A stretch of 64,000 nucleotides of DNA, taken from NCBI RefSeq assembly GCF_003121985.1, contig NZ_QEWP01000013.1:62001-126000 (forward strand), written 5' to 3'. Positions within the stretch are counted from its first letter, which is position 1. The number at the start of each line of letters is the position of its first letter. This DNA comes from Marinilabilia rubra. Its GTDB lineage: Bacteria; Bacteroidota; Bacteroidia; Bacteroidales; Marinilabiliaceae. Shown here piece by piece: positions 53,187 to 62,124 of this stretch. The notes beneath the pieces were generated by a model. That model had not been told where the DNA came from. It did not search any database and saw only the letters and a program-made list of their open reading frames with translations. The position numbers and the translations under genes are program-made.

Positions 53187-53210
53187 TGATAACTGGATCA
53201 AAGAGATCAA

Positions 53211-54152
53211 CTAGTTGCCCAGTAAAAGGGGTACCAATACCGGCACCAATACTGAAAGAATAATTCCACTGAAAATACTAATAACAGCATACTCTTTGCC
53301 TGTGGCTTTTATTATTACCGGTAAAGTGGTGTCCATGGCCGTTGCACCCCCTGAAACAATAGCTCCCAGTTGACCAAACCATTTAACTACAAGAGGGGCA
53401 GCCACAAGAGTAAATACTTCCCGGAAGATATTAGAAAGAAGAGCAATCACGCCCATTTCTCCTCCGCTAATTTTGCCAATAATAATGGCTGACAGAGAAT
53501 AGTATCCAAATCCTGCCCCCACAGCCATTCCGTTTGCAGAGTTAACATTGTCCAGAAACTGAGCAATAATCAAGCTGCCACCAATACTCCCCACAATGAC
53601 AATAACCGGTACAATAAGGATATGAAAACTGGTTTGCTTTAAAATGTCCAAAGCCCTTGGGTCTGATCCGATGCCTGATCCCACGAATATCATCATGGTA
53701 TAAAGGGTTGCGGTGGAAACATCTTCATGTCCCAGAAAACGGGGTGTGATTTCGTAAACTGAAAGAATAATACCTGCAGCAAAAAACAACAAGATCCATA
53801 AACTCTGGTTCCTGAGCATTTGCATTAGTCTTGAACCTATGGTCGTGTTTGTCCTCTCCTGTTTATTGGCAGAAACCTCTTTTTTTCGGAAGAAGGAGGC
53901 CATTAACCTTGCCAGCAAAAGACTGCCGATAATTGCTCCTGAACTAAGAAGAACAGCCTGCCATCCTAAAATGCTAATGTTGTTTACAATCCGTGGATCT
54001 GACCCAACAGAAACACCCAGGAAAAACAACAACGCAAAAACTGCAATGGCAACAAGTTTTTCAGTGACTTTAAGGAAAAATTCACTTTTACGGAAAATAA
54101 TACCAATACCAATGCCAACAACAAATAAACCTATTACCGTTAAAGATACCAT
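53211..54152 (-). CDS. lysO: LysO-type lysine exporter
   Basis: A 313-residue membrane protein with about eight helices in two halves, matching the LysO/DUF340 family (E. coli YbjE is about 300 residues). LFFLGVSVGSDPRIV and MMIFVGSGIGSDPRALD are the matched acidic elements of the two halves, and GFGYYSLSAIIIGK and GGATAMDTTLPVI are further family signatures. LysO exports L-lysine, protecting against excess or toxic analogues. The start was set at ATG 54152 because the longer reading begins with TTG two codons earlier. A -7 box TATCTTTG lies at 54199-54192. Confidence 0.85.
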   Translation of the reverse strand: MVSLTVIGLFVVGIGIGIIFRKSEFFLKVTEKLVAIAVFALLFFLGVSVGSDPRIVNNISILGWQAVLLSSGAIIGSLLLARLMASFFRKKEVSANKQERTNTTIGSRLMQMLRNQSLWILLFFAAGIILSVYEITPRFLGHEDVSTATLYTMMIFVGSGIGSDPRALDILKQTSFHILIVPVIVIVGSIGGSLIIAQFLDNVNSANGMAVGAGFGYYSLSAIIIGKISGGEMGVIALLSNIFREVFTLVAAPLVVKWFGQLGAIVSGGATAMDTTLPVIIKATGKEYAVISIFSGIILSVLVPVLVPLLLGN

Positions 54153-54191
54153 GCCCAATTTAAATTAAGTGGTTTTGAATCATCCGAACGG

Positions 54192-54199
54192 CAAAGATA
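54192..54199 (-). promoter_or_regulatory. candidate -7 box before lysO
   Basis: TATCTTTG on the minus strand lies 40 bases before the lysO start. No matching -33 element was found. The box lies in the gap after the AGCS gene. Confidence 0.35.
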
Positions 54200-54223
54200 A
54201 TATCTGTCAAGGATTTTCCGGCT

Positions 54224-55927
54224 TTAATAGGTTGGGGCATTTTCATCAGGAAAACTTTCATTGTATTCTTTCCAGAAGCTCTTAACCTCCTGTTTGACCT
54301 CTCTGTGAAGGAAAAGCAGTCCCAAAAGGTTGGGGATGGTCATCAGTGCAATGGTAATTCCCGAAAAGATCCAGACTATAGTGGTGTCGGTGAAGGAGGC
54401 CAAAAAGAACCCAATAATGTACAGCCCTTTATACCAAATAACCCCTTTAAGACCGAATAGAAATGTAACAGCCCGGCTTCCGTAATAAGACCATGAAATT
54501 GCTGTTGAAAAAGCGAACAGCAACAGTCCGATGGAAACAATGTATTTCCCATATTCACCCAACCAGCTTTTAGAGAACGCAACCGTAGTCAGGGGGGCAC
54601 TGTGCAGCAGTGACTTCCCGCTGATGTTAATTTCATCTGAATCCAACAGGTGTCCATTTTCGACATTCAGCCTACCGGTGAATAATGATTCATCTTTGAG
54701 GAATTTTACATCTTCTGCTACTGATCGTGCATGGATGATGGTTAATTCATCAGAGATTTTTCCTTCTTTTACTTCCAATTCTCCCGAGAAGAGGGGAAGA
54801 GTTTCTTTGCCTGTTAAATGCTTAGAAAGTAGTTGCCGATCACTGTCGGTATAGCTCCCCTGAAGGATTTCCATGTCTGCCATTTGAAAACGGTTCTCAT
54901 ATTTCTCGCTCCAGACTCCGGATGCCAAAAGTGTTAATCCGGTAAGCATGCAAATGATGATTGTATCAATGAATGGCTCTAGCAGGGCAACTAAACCTTC
55001 AGATACCGGTTCATGGGCTCTTGCTGCGGCGTGGGCAATAGGCGCAGACCCCTGTCCGGCTTCATTGGAGAACAACCCCCTGTTAACTCCGCGGTTGAAG
55101 GCAAAGGCTACTGAAGCACCTAAGAATCCCCCTGTTGCTGAACTACCTGAAAAAATACCTGCACCAATCGATTTAATGGAGGGAATGATGTTTTCATAGT
55201 TAAAGATAATTACAAGAAGTGCTCCCAGAAAATAAAGAATGGCCATAGTCGGAACCAATGTCTGAGTGACTTTGGCAATTCTTTTGATTCCACCAACAAT
55301 CACAAAACCAAGCAAAACGCTTAATACGGCGCCTGTTATAAGGTGAGGGATCTCAAAAGTCTCAAATAAAGAGTTCGAAATGCTGTTGATTTGAGGCAGG
55401 TTTCCGGTACCGAAGGAGGAAAATATCGTGGCTACCGCAAAAATTCCGGCCATCAGGCTTCCTGTCTTGAGGAGCTTTCCTGATGGAAGTCTCAGGTTCA
55501 ACCTTTTTTTCATATAGTACATTGGTCCGCCGCTAATGGTGCCATCCGAAGTTGTTTCTCTGTACTTATGTGAAAGCGTGACCTCCACAAATTTTGTGGT
55601 CATCCCGATTAATGCTGTTACCAACATCCAAAACAAAGCTGCCGGGCCGCCCAGGTGCAATGCCAATGCCACTCCGGCAATGTTTCCGGTTCCCACTGTT
55701 CCTGAAAGCGCTGTTGTAAGCGCCTGAAAGTGACTGGTATCTCCTTTGTCCCCTTCGCGGTCAAATTTGCCACGAACAATCTTTATGGCGTATTTAAAAA
55801 AGCGAATTTGAGGAAAAACCAGGTAAATGGTGAAGAATATTCCTGTTCCCAACAGCAGGTAAACAAACCAGGCTGAACCCCCGATCATTGCATCAATCTG
55901 AGTAAGAATATTGGCTAATTCTTTCAT
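54224..55927 (-). CDS. AGCS-family sodium:amino acid symporter with insert
   Basis: A 567-residue sodium-coupled alanine or glycine importer of about eleven helices. [26 protein letters not shown] and [26 protein letters not shown] are family signatures. Known members are usually about 450-540 residues; here a soluble segment of about 100 residues (342-443, rich in Asp, Glu, Ser and Leu) interrupts the normal junction between GVWS and [16 protein letters not shown]. The start was fixed at ATG 55927, since an in-frame extension upstream looks like non-coding sequence. A -7-like TATATTTG lies at 55966-55959. The downstream lysO gene also moves amino acids. Confidence 0.92.
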   Translation of the reverse strand: MKELANILTQIDAMIGGSAWFVYLLLGTGIFFTIYLVFPQIRFFKYAIKIVRGKFDREGDKGDTSHFQALTTALSGTVGTGNIAGVALALHLGGPAALFWMLVTALIGMTTKFVEVTLSHKYRETTSDGTISGGPMYYMKKRLNLRLPSGKLLKTGSLMAGIFAVATIFSSFGTGNLPQINSISNSLFETFEIPHLITGAVLSVLLGFVIVGGIKRIAKVTQTLVPTMAILYFLGALLVIIFNYENIIPSIKSIGAGIFSGSSATGGFLGASVAFAFNRGVNRGLFSNEAGQGSAPIAHAAARAHEPVSEGLVALLEPFIDTIIICMLTGLTLLASGVWSEKYENRFQMADMEILQGSYTDSDRQLLSKHLTGKETLPLFSGELEVKEGKISDELTIIHARSVAEDVKFLKDESLFTGRLNVENGHLLDSDEINISGKSLLHSAPLTTVAFSKSWLGEYGKYIVSIGLLLFAFSTAISWSYYGSRAVTFLFGLKGVIWYKGLYIIGFFLASFTDTTIVWIFSGITIALMTIPNLLGLLFLHREVKQEVKSFWKEYNESFPDENAPTY

Positions 55928-55958
55928 AGTTGGACGTATTTGGTTTGGTAAATATGTA

Positions 55959-55966
55959 CAAATATA
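55959..55966 (-). promoter_or_regulatory. candidate -7 box before the AGCS gene
   Basis: TATATTTG on the minus strand lies 32 bases before the AGCS start, an ordinary distance. No -33 TTTG is correctly spaced. Confidence 0.35.
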
Positions 55967-56056
55967 GCAATTACTGAAAAATATGATTTTGAGGGGGAAT
56001 GCAACGAAAAGAGGTAATAATGAGGAAGAGGATCTCACATTTCTTTTCAGAATTAT

Positions 56057-56088
56057 AAAAAAGGCTGTTTCGCAAATCCGAAACAGCC
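56057..56088 (-). terminator. rho-independent terminator of tex
   Basis: On the minus strand GGCTGTTTCG pairs with CGAAACAGCC around GATTTG, followed by TTTTTT. It lies within 10-41 bases after the tex stop codon. Confidence 0.88.
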
Positions 56089-56097
56089 CAAGGGTAT

Positions 56098-58218
56098 TTA
56101 ACTTTTCATTGAAAGTTGAATCCTTTTCCTGGCCACATCCACTTCCAAAACAGTTACCTCAACATGTTGATGCAGCTTCACAACATCAGCCGGATTGGAA
56201 ATGAACCGATCGGCCAGTTGTGAAATATGAACAAGCCCATCCTGCTTTACTCCTACATCAACAAAAGCTCCAAAATTGGTGATATTGGTGACAATCCCCG
56301 GAAGCTTCATGCCGGGTTTGAGGTCGTCAATGGAGTAAATATCTTTGGCAAATTCAAAAACCTTGATCGTTTGGCGCGGATCCCTGCCCGGTTTTTCAAG
56401 TTCTTCCATAATGTCCTGAAGCGTGGGCATTCCTATCTCATCGGATAGATATTTGTTGAGATTAATTTTCCCTCTCAGGCTTTTATCACTGATAAGGTCG
56501 GTTATTTTGCATTCCAGGTCTTTGGCCATTTGTTCCACCACAGGATAAGATTCCGGGTGGACGGCTGTATTATCCAAAGGGTTTTTAGGATCGGTGATTC
56601 TTAAGAAGCCGGCAGCTTGCTCAAAGGCCTTTGCACCGAGTCGGGGTACTTTTTTGAGGGCTTTTCTGCTTTCAAAGGCGCCGTTTTCGTTTCGATAAGC
56701 CACGATGTTTTTAGCCAGAGAAGGCCCAAGTCCGGAAACATATGTCAACAAGTGATAACTTGATGTATTAAGATTTACTCCAACTGAATTTACAGCGGAT
56801 TCCACCACCCGATCGAGGGCATCTTTTAGTTTGGTTTGATCCACATCGTGTTGATATTGACCGACACCTATAGATTTGGGATCTATTTTAACGAGCTCGG
56901 CAAGAGGATCCATCAGCCTGCGGCCAATGGAAACAGAACCTCTCACAGTTACATCATATTGAGGAAATTCCTCGCGGGCAGTCTTGCTGGCACTGTAAAC
57001 TGATGCTCCGTCTTCACTCACCACAAAAACCTGAATATCCCGGTTGAATTTAGTTCCTCTGACAAAGGCTTCTGTTTCACGGGAGGCTGTTCCGTTACCA
57101 ATGGCAATGGCTTCTATTTTATAGGCATCCACCAGTGAATCCAGCTTCTTCTTTGCTTTTCCCATTTCCTTTTGCGGTGGGTGTGGGTAGATGGTTTCAT
57201 TGTGCAAGAGTTCTCCCTGTGCGTCCAGACAGACTACCTTGCAGCCTGTGCGATAGCCCGGATCGATGGCCAGCACTCTTTTTTGCCCCAAAGGCGGAGC
57301 TAAAAGCAACTGACGAAGGTTTTCGCTAAAAACGCGAATGGCTTCTTCATCGGCTTTCTCTTTAAACGCCGCTAATGTCTCATTTTCGATGGATGGCGAT
57401 AGCAATCTTTTATATGAATCTTCTACTGCATCTTCCACCTGATCAGAAGCTGAGGTTTGGCCTTTTACAAAGAACCTTTTTAATCGTGGCAGCACTTCTT
57501 CCGGATCGGGTGCAGCTCCAATTTTTAAAAATCCTTCTTTTTCACCTCTTTGCATTGCCAGGAATCGGTGTGAAGGACATTTTTTCAAGGGTTCGCTCCA
57601 TTCAAAGTAGTCTCGGTACTTTGCACCTTCTTCTTCTTTTCCTTTTACCAGTTTGGCAACGATGACGGCTTTTTGGGTGTAACTGTTTCTGACAATTTCA
57701 CGGGCGACCTGATTCTCGTTGACCCATTCTGCAATGATATCTCTTGCCCCCTGAAGCGCAACGTTAATATCTTCAACATCATCATTGACAAACGATTCTG
57801 CACGAGTTTCAATGTCTCTCTCGTGCTGCTTCATCATGATTTTTGCAAGTGGTTCGAGGCCCAGTTCTTTAGCTTTGGAAGCTCTGGTTTTTCGTTTAGG
57901 CTTATAAGGGAGATAGATGTCTTCCAGTTCGGTGGCATCAAAGCAATTGTTTATTTTTTCCTTAAGCTCATCAGTTAGTTGGTCTTGCTCTTCGATGGTC
58001 TTAAGAATCGTTGCTTTACGTTTTTCAATCTCCAAAAATTTATCGTAAGATTCCTTTACAGAAGCAATGGCTACTTCATCCAGGCTACCGGTTCTTTCTT
58101 TTCGGTAACGGCTGATAAAAGGAATGGTAGCTCCTTCGTCAAGGAGCTCAATGGTATTTCTAACTTGTTGAAATGATATGCCGGTTTGTTCAGCAACTAG
58201 GGTTGAAATAGTTTGCAT
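56098..58218 (-). CDS. tex: Tex-type S1 RNA-binding protein
   Basis: A 706-residue Tex/YhgF protein that binds nucleic acid and affects transcription. The order is normal: an N-terminal helical region beginning [34 protein letters not shown], a YqgF-like core with [21 protein letters not shown], a helix-hairpin-helix pair ([37 protein letters not shown]) and a C-terminal S1 domain ([27 protein letters not shown]). The start at 58218 was preferred over a longer frame that runs into unlike sequence. A strong terminator follows. Confidence 0.95.
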   Translation of the reverse strand: MQTISTLVAEQTGISFQQVRNTIELLDEGATIPFISRYRKERTGSLDEVAIASVKESYDKFLEIEKRKATILKTIEEQDQLTDELKEKINNCFDATELEDIYLPYKPKRKTRASKAKELGLEPLAKIMMKQHERDIETRAESFVNDDVEDINVALQGARDIIAEWVNENQVAREIVRNSYTQKAVIVAKLVKGKEEEGAKYRDYFEWSEPLKKCPSHRFLAMQRGEKEGFLKIGAAPDPEEVLPRLKRFFVKGQTSASDQVEDAVEDSYKRLLSPSIENETLAAFKEKADEEAIRVFSENLRQLLLAPPLGQKRVLAIDPGYRTGCKVVCLDAQGELLHNETIYPHPPQKEMGKAKKKLDSLVDAYKIEAIAIGNGTASRETEAFVRGTKFNRDIQVFVVSEDGASVYSASKTAREEFPQYDVTVRGSVSIGRRLMDPLAELVKIDPKSIGVGQYQHDVDQTKLKDALDRVVESAVNSVGVNLNTSSYHLLTYVSGLGPSLAKNIVAYRNENGAFESRKALKKVPRLGAKAFEQAAGFLRITDPKNPLDNTAVHPESYPVVEQMAKDLECKITDLISDKSLRGKINLNKYLSDEIGMPTLQDIMEELEKPGRDPRQTIKVFEFAKDIYSIDDLKPGMKLPGIVTNITNFGAFVDVGVKQDGLVHISQLADRFISNPADVVKLHQHVEVTVLEVDVARKRIQLSMKS

Positions 58219-58267
58219 ACAAATGAGTTGTCGAAATAAAAATGAGAGTCTCTCTTCCCCGGTATAA

Positions 58268-59473
58268 TTATTTTCTGTTTTTCTTTTTAAAATTTTTCCG
58301 GGGCTTACCTTTGAAATTTCTTTGTTTCGGATTGTATTCCGGGCCTTCTCCAACTTCAGGTGGAGGTGGGATTTTAATAATTTTGGTTTCTATTAAATCT
58401 TCAATTTTTTGAAAATCACTTTGATCCCTGTCTGAGATAAAAGTAAGTGCCACTCCGGTAGATTCGGCCCTTGCTGTTCGTCCCACGCGGTGTACATAAT
58501 CTTCAGCATCATTGGGTACATCAAAGTTAATAACCAGGTCAATTCCCACTACATCAATACCGCGGGCAACAATATCTGTGGCCACAAGAATCTGGATGTT
58601 ACGGTTCCGGAATTCACGCATCACTTCGGTACGCTCTTTCTGATCCAAGTCGGAGTGAATGGCCTGTGAGTTAAAGCCATTTTGGCGCAGAGACCGGTGA
58701 ATGTCTTTTACTTTTTGCTTGGTTGAAGAGAAAACAATGATACTCTTGAGATCTTTGCCTTTAAGTAAGCTGTTTACCAAAGGTATTTTCTGATTTTCGT
58801 ATACCACGTAAGCCCCTTGTAAAATTCCTTCAGCAGGTTTGGAAAGGGCAATGTTTACTTCTTCGAACTCTGCCAATAGCTCACGGGCCATGTCTCTTAT
58901 TTTCTTAGGCATAGTGGCTGAGAACATCAGGGTTTGACGCTTTTTGGGCAGATAAGAAACAATTTGCATGATGTCCTCATAAAATCCCATGTCCAGCATA
59001 CGGTCTGCTTCGTCAAGGATAAGGTGCTTCAAACTGTCCATCTTAACATACCCCATGCTCAAATGCTGTATGAGGCGTCCGGGAGTGGCAATAATCACAT
59101 TGGCTCCTTTTGTAAGTGCCGTTTTTTGGCGATTCCAGAGATCAGCATCGTTACCGCCGTAGACAGCAATGGAAGTGATTGGAAGAAAGTATCCAAATCC
59201 TTCCATTTGTTGATCAATCTGCATGGCCAGTTCGCGGGTTGGTACCAAAACAAGCGTATTAAGACCCTCAGAGTTGGATTGAACCTGACGATCGAGGACA
59301 GGAAGCAGATAGGCGGCTGTTTTTCCTGTACCGGTTTGGGCACAGGCAATCATATCCTTCCCGTTCATGATGGGAGGAATGGTGGCTACCTGGACAGGGG
59401 TCGCTTTTTCAAAGCGCATAGCCTCAAGTCCTTCTATTACTTCTTGTGAAAAACCGAATTCAGTAAATTTCAA
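58268..59473 (-). CDS. RhlE-type DEAD-box RNA helicase
   Basis: A 401-residue ATP-dependent RNA helicase for ribosome assembly or RNA decay. The Q-motif region (FGFSQEVIEGLEAMRFEKATPVQ) precedes Walker A AQTGTGKTAAYLLP, DEAD in LILDEADRMLDMGF, SATMPK, and the C-terminal VATDIVARGIDV and HRVGRTARAE. A short Lys/Arg/Asn-rich tail (about 370-401) is typical for RNA contact. Translation must begin at TTG 59473, as no ATG precedes the Q motif in frame. It follows the rRNA methyltransferase by 17 bases, so the two are co-transcribed. Confidence 0.93.
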   Translation of the reverse strand: MKFTEFGFSQEVIEGLEAMRFEKATPVQVATIPPIMNGKDMIACAQTGTGKTAAYLLPVLDRQVQSNSEGLNTLVLVPTRELAMQIDQQMEGFGYFLPITSIAVYGGNDADLWNRQKTALTKGANVIIATPGRLIQHLSMGYVKMDSLKHLILDEADRMLDMGFYEDIMQIVSYLPKKRQTLMFSATMPKKIRDMARELLAEFEEVNIALSKPAEGILQGAYVVYENQKIPLVNSLLKGKDLKSIIVFSSTKQKVKDIHRSLRQNGFNSQAIHSDLDQKERTEVMREFRNRNIQILVATDIVARGIDVVGIDLVINFDVPNDAEDYVHRVGRTARAESTGVALTFISDRDQSDFQKIEDLIETKIIKIPPPPEVGEGPEYNPKQRNFKGKPRKNFKKKNRK

Positions 59474-59490
59474 GTTATGTGTGTTTTAGT

Positions 59491-60675
59491 TTATTCGACA
59501 TATATTACCAATCCTTTGAGATACTCGCTCTCAGGATGGTAAATGTTTACAGGATGGTCGGCAGGCTGTTCCATCTGGTGAATGATGCGGACATGTCGGC
59601 CTGATTTTGCTGCTGCCGTAAATACGGCCTTCCTGAAAGCATCACGTGTGATTACCTGCGAACAGGAAAATGTAAAGATAATACCACCTGGCTTAATTTG
59701 TCTAATGGCTTTGGCATTTAATTTTCGATAACCCTGAAGGGCATTTGGAACCACATTTTGATGCTTGGCAAAGGCAGGAGGATCAAGAATAATCAAATCG
59801 TATTCTTCCTTGCTTTTATTCAGAAACTTGAAAGCGTCTTCTGCAAATGCTTTGTGCCTGCCTTCTTCAGGGAAATTCAGATGGACATTTTCATTGGTCA
59901 GTTCAATGGCCCTTTCAGAGCTGTCAACCGAATGTACCAATTCAGCTCCGCCCCTGAGGGCATAAAAAGAAAAACCTCCGGTGTAACAGAACAAGTTTAA
60001 TACTTTTTTCCCTTGGCTGTATCTTTCCAATAGTGCCCTGTTTTCACGTTGGTCCAGAAAGAATCCGGTTTTTTGTCCTTTTTCGTAATCTACATTAAAG
60101 AGGAGCCCGTTTTCAAGAGCTGTTTTATCGGTGGTTTTGCCCCAAAGAAACCCATTTTCCGGTTGCACCTCCGCTTTAAAAGGCATCGCTCCTTCTGATT
60201 TGTTGTAAATGGCTTTTAGTTTATCTCCAAGAACGGTTTTTAATGCCTCGCAAAGTATTTCTTTGATGAGATACATACCCACGGTATGAATTTGCATGAT
60301 TGCAGTGCCATTGTACATATCTACAATCAGTCCCGGAATGCCATCGCCTTCAGCGTATATCAGACGGAAGGCATTGGTTTGATCACAATCCGTTAAGCCT
60401 GCCTGATTTCGTAATTCCAGGGCATTTTTTATTTTTTTTGTCCAGAAATCCTGGTCGGGAATAACTTTGGAGAATGAGAAAATCCTTACAGCGATAGCGC
60501 CTATTTGAGAATGTCCGGTTGCTAGGTAGTTTCCCTGATGATCCATGACGTCAACAACATCGCCCTCTTGTATTTCACCGCTAACGGCTTTGATGGCTCC
60601 TGAGAACACCCAAGGGTGAAAACGTTGTACACTTTGTTCTTTCCCCGGTTTTAATGTAATAGTTGCAAATTCCAT
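59491..60675 (-). CDS. RlmI-type rRNA cytosine-C5 methyltransferase
   Basis: A 394-residue enzyme with an N-terminal PUA domain (1-80; HPWVFSGAIKAVSGEIQEGDVVDVMD), a linker and a Rossmann methyltransferase domain. Motif I lies in KVLNLFCYTGGFSFYALRGGA, and DLIILDPPAFAKH is motif IV. The architecture matches RlmI, which methylates C1962 of 23S rRNA. KTGFFLDQRENR is typical. It lies in a row of RNA-processing genes on the same strand, between the exonuclease and the DEAD-box helicase, and probably belongs to their operon. Confidence 0.9.
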   Translation of the reverse strand: MEFATITLKPGKEQSVQRFHPWVFSGAIKAVSGEIQEGDVVDVMDHQGNYLATGHSQIGAIAVRIFSFSKVIPDQDFWTKKIKNALELRNQAGLTDCDQTNAFRLIYAEGDGIPGLIVDMYNGTAIMQIHTVGMYLIKEILCEALKTVLGDKLKAIYNKSEGAMPFKAEVQPENGFLWGKTTDKTALENGLLFNVDYEKGQKTGFFLDQRENRALLERYSQGKKVLNLFCYTGGFSFYALRGGAELVHSVDSSERAIELTNENVHLNFPEEGRHKAFAEDAFKFLNKSKEEYDLIILDPPAFAKHQNVVPNALQGYRKLNAKAIRQIKPGGIIFTFSCSQVITRDAFRKAVFTAAAKSGRHVRIIHQMEQPADHPVNIYHPESEYLKGLVIYVE

Positions 60676-60690
60676 GTGAATGCGTGGATG

Positions 60691-61308
60691 TTAAGAGCTC
60701 TTCTGATTTCTATTGTTTTTAGTCTCAGATTGAACGAGTTTCATTTGTTTCATTTTGTTGTAGATCTCTAAGGCAGCCCAGGCATCCGTTGCAGCATACA
60801 GAATCTGTCCTTCGGTGAGTTGGTCAGCCTCCCAGTTCGAAAGACGTTGTCTTTTGGAAACTCTTATTCCTAAAAGCAAACCTGCCAGGTTTTTCAGGCT
60901 TAAAACATTCAGCCCATATTGTGGGGCCAAATCCTGAAGTTCAATAAACCCTTTTGGTTGAAATTCATTTAACTGACGCAGGCCTCTGATGTCATCTCTA
61001 ATACCAACACCGACTTTTACTACTTGTGGGTTTGACATTAGACTGGTTAATGCGCCATTGAATCCGGTTGCATTGAGTCGAAACAGAAATGCCTCCTTCT
61101 CAGTGCTAAGCTGGAGCAGTGAAATGTCATGTGAGATACCCTTTTTGAAGGAGGGTTTGGTCTCAGTATCGAAACCAATGATATCTTTTTTCTGCAGTTT
61201 ATGAACAATGTCCCGAACCTGGCTGGGATCTTCGACAACAACCACAGGTCCTTCAAACTGTTTTAAAGGTAACTCTTTTATGTCGTCTTTAGATATGGTC
61301 TTCTGCAT
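60691..61308 (-). CDS. 3'-5' exonuclease of the RNase D/DEDD group
   Basis: A 205-residue exonuclease domain protein. The DEDD signature begins with DIIGFDTETKPSFKKG, followed by VGVGIRDDIRGLRQL and the late YAATDAWAALEIYNKM, which fits the DEDDy type with Tyr. There is no HRDC domain, so it is a minimal version, compared with RNase D of about 370 residues. It lies 15 bases before the rRNA methyltransferase gene, and a role in RNA trimming or turnover is likely (inference). Confidence 0.88.
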   Translation of the reverse strand: MQKTISKDDIKELPLKQFEGPVVVVEDPSQVRDIVHKLQKKDIIGFDTETKPSFKKGISHDISLLQLSTEKEAFLFRLNATGFNGALTSLMSNPQVVKVGVGIRDDIRGLRQLNEFQPKGFIELQDLAPQYGLNVLSLKNLAGLLLGIRVSKRQRLSNWEADQLTEGQILYAATDAWAALEIYNKMKQMKLVQSETKNNRNQKSS

Positions 61309-61407
61309 TCAAATTGTTGTTTTTGGTATAAGGATCAAAAGAGGTATACTGTTATAAATGAATAATGTTTGTTTACATGGCACTTTTAACAATACTCTGA
61401 AATCCTC

Positions 61408-62055
61408 CTATATCTCTTCTCTGTCTTCTTTGTGGCTGCTTTGCCAGTTTTTTTGCATTTTGGAGATCATCCAGTCGTCAGTATTTCTTTTATCTTCCAA
61501 AGGGTCTTTTTCATCGGCTTCTTCATCAATGTTTTCACCGTTGAAAGCCACTTCATGCAGGGCACGTAATACGTTAACAAGCCGTTGACCCCAAAATTCC
61601 TCAAAATTGTTGACCAGTTCCAGCAAAGAATCATTCATAATCTCAGTCACAGCGGTGCGGTAACTCATAAGAAAATCCTTAATATCCTGGTATATGTCCG
61701 CCAGGTTTTCGGAGATTGTTGCTGTCAATGGTTCCACACTTCTTTGCATGTCTTCAGTAAAAACCTCAAGATAATCGTTGTAAGGTCCCATCTTAAACTG
61801 AATGGCTCCCAATATCTGTTGATATTCCTCTTCAGTCACAAATTTCTCAAGGAAGTCATCTTCCAGTGAGGTTTCCGTTTTTGGTAATACGGAGGTCTTA
61901 ATATAAAGCAGTGGAAGCATTTTGCGTCCGGTTTCCACAAAGTCTCTTCTCGGGAGATTTGGAGTGTTCTCCAGCCAGGCACAAAACTCTTTCGCTACGG
62001 TAACAAATTCTATGACGTTTTTTGAATAAACGGGATGTTCAAAGTCTGTTTGCAT
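61408..62055 (-). CDS. DUF5063 protein
   Basis: A 215-residue cytoplasmic, mostly helical protein matching DUF5063 (VYSKNVIEFVTVAKEFCAWLENTP, FVETGRKMLPLLYIKTSVLP). The C-terminus is very acidic (ENIDEEADEKDPLED). The function is unknown. It precedes the exonuclease gene on the same strand with about 100 bases between, an order I recognise as common in Bacteroidales. A -7-like TAATTTTG (62070-62063) lies immediately before its start codon. Confidence 0.85.
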   Translation of the reverse strand: MQTDFEHPVYSKNVIEFVTVAKEFCAWLENTPNLPRRDFVETGRKMLPLLYIKTSVLPKTETSLEDDFLEKFVTEEEYQQILGAIQFKMGPYNDYLEVFTEDMQRSVEPLTATISENLADIYQDIKDFLMSYRTAVTEIMNDSLLELVNNFEEFWGQRLVNVLRALHEVAFNGENIDEEADEKDPLEDKRNTDDWMISKMQKNWQSSHKEDREEI

Positions 62056-62124
62056 AATTCTGCAAAATTAATGATAAATATTGATAATGTTGTGCTTAAT
62101 GTCAGTAAGATGAAGAAAAGATTG

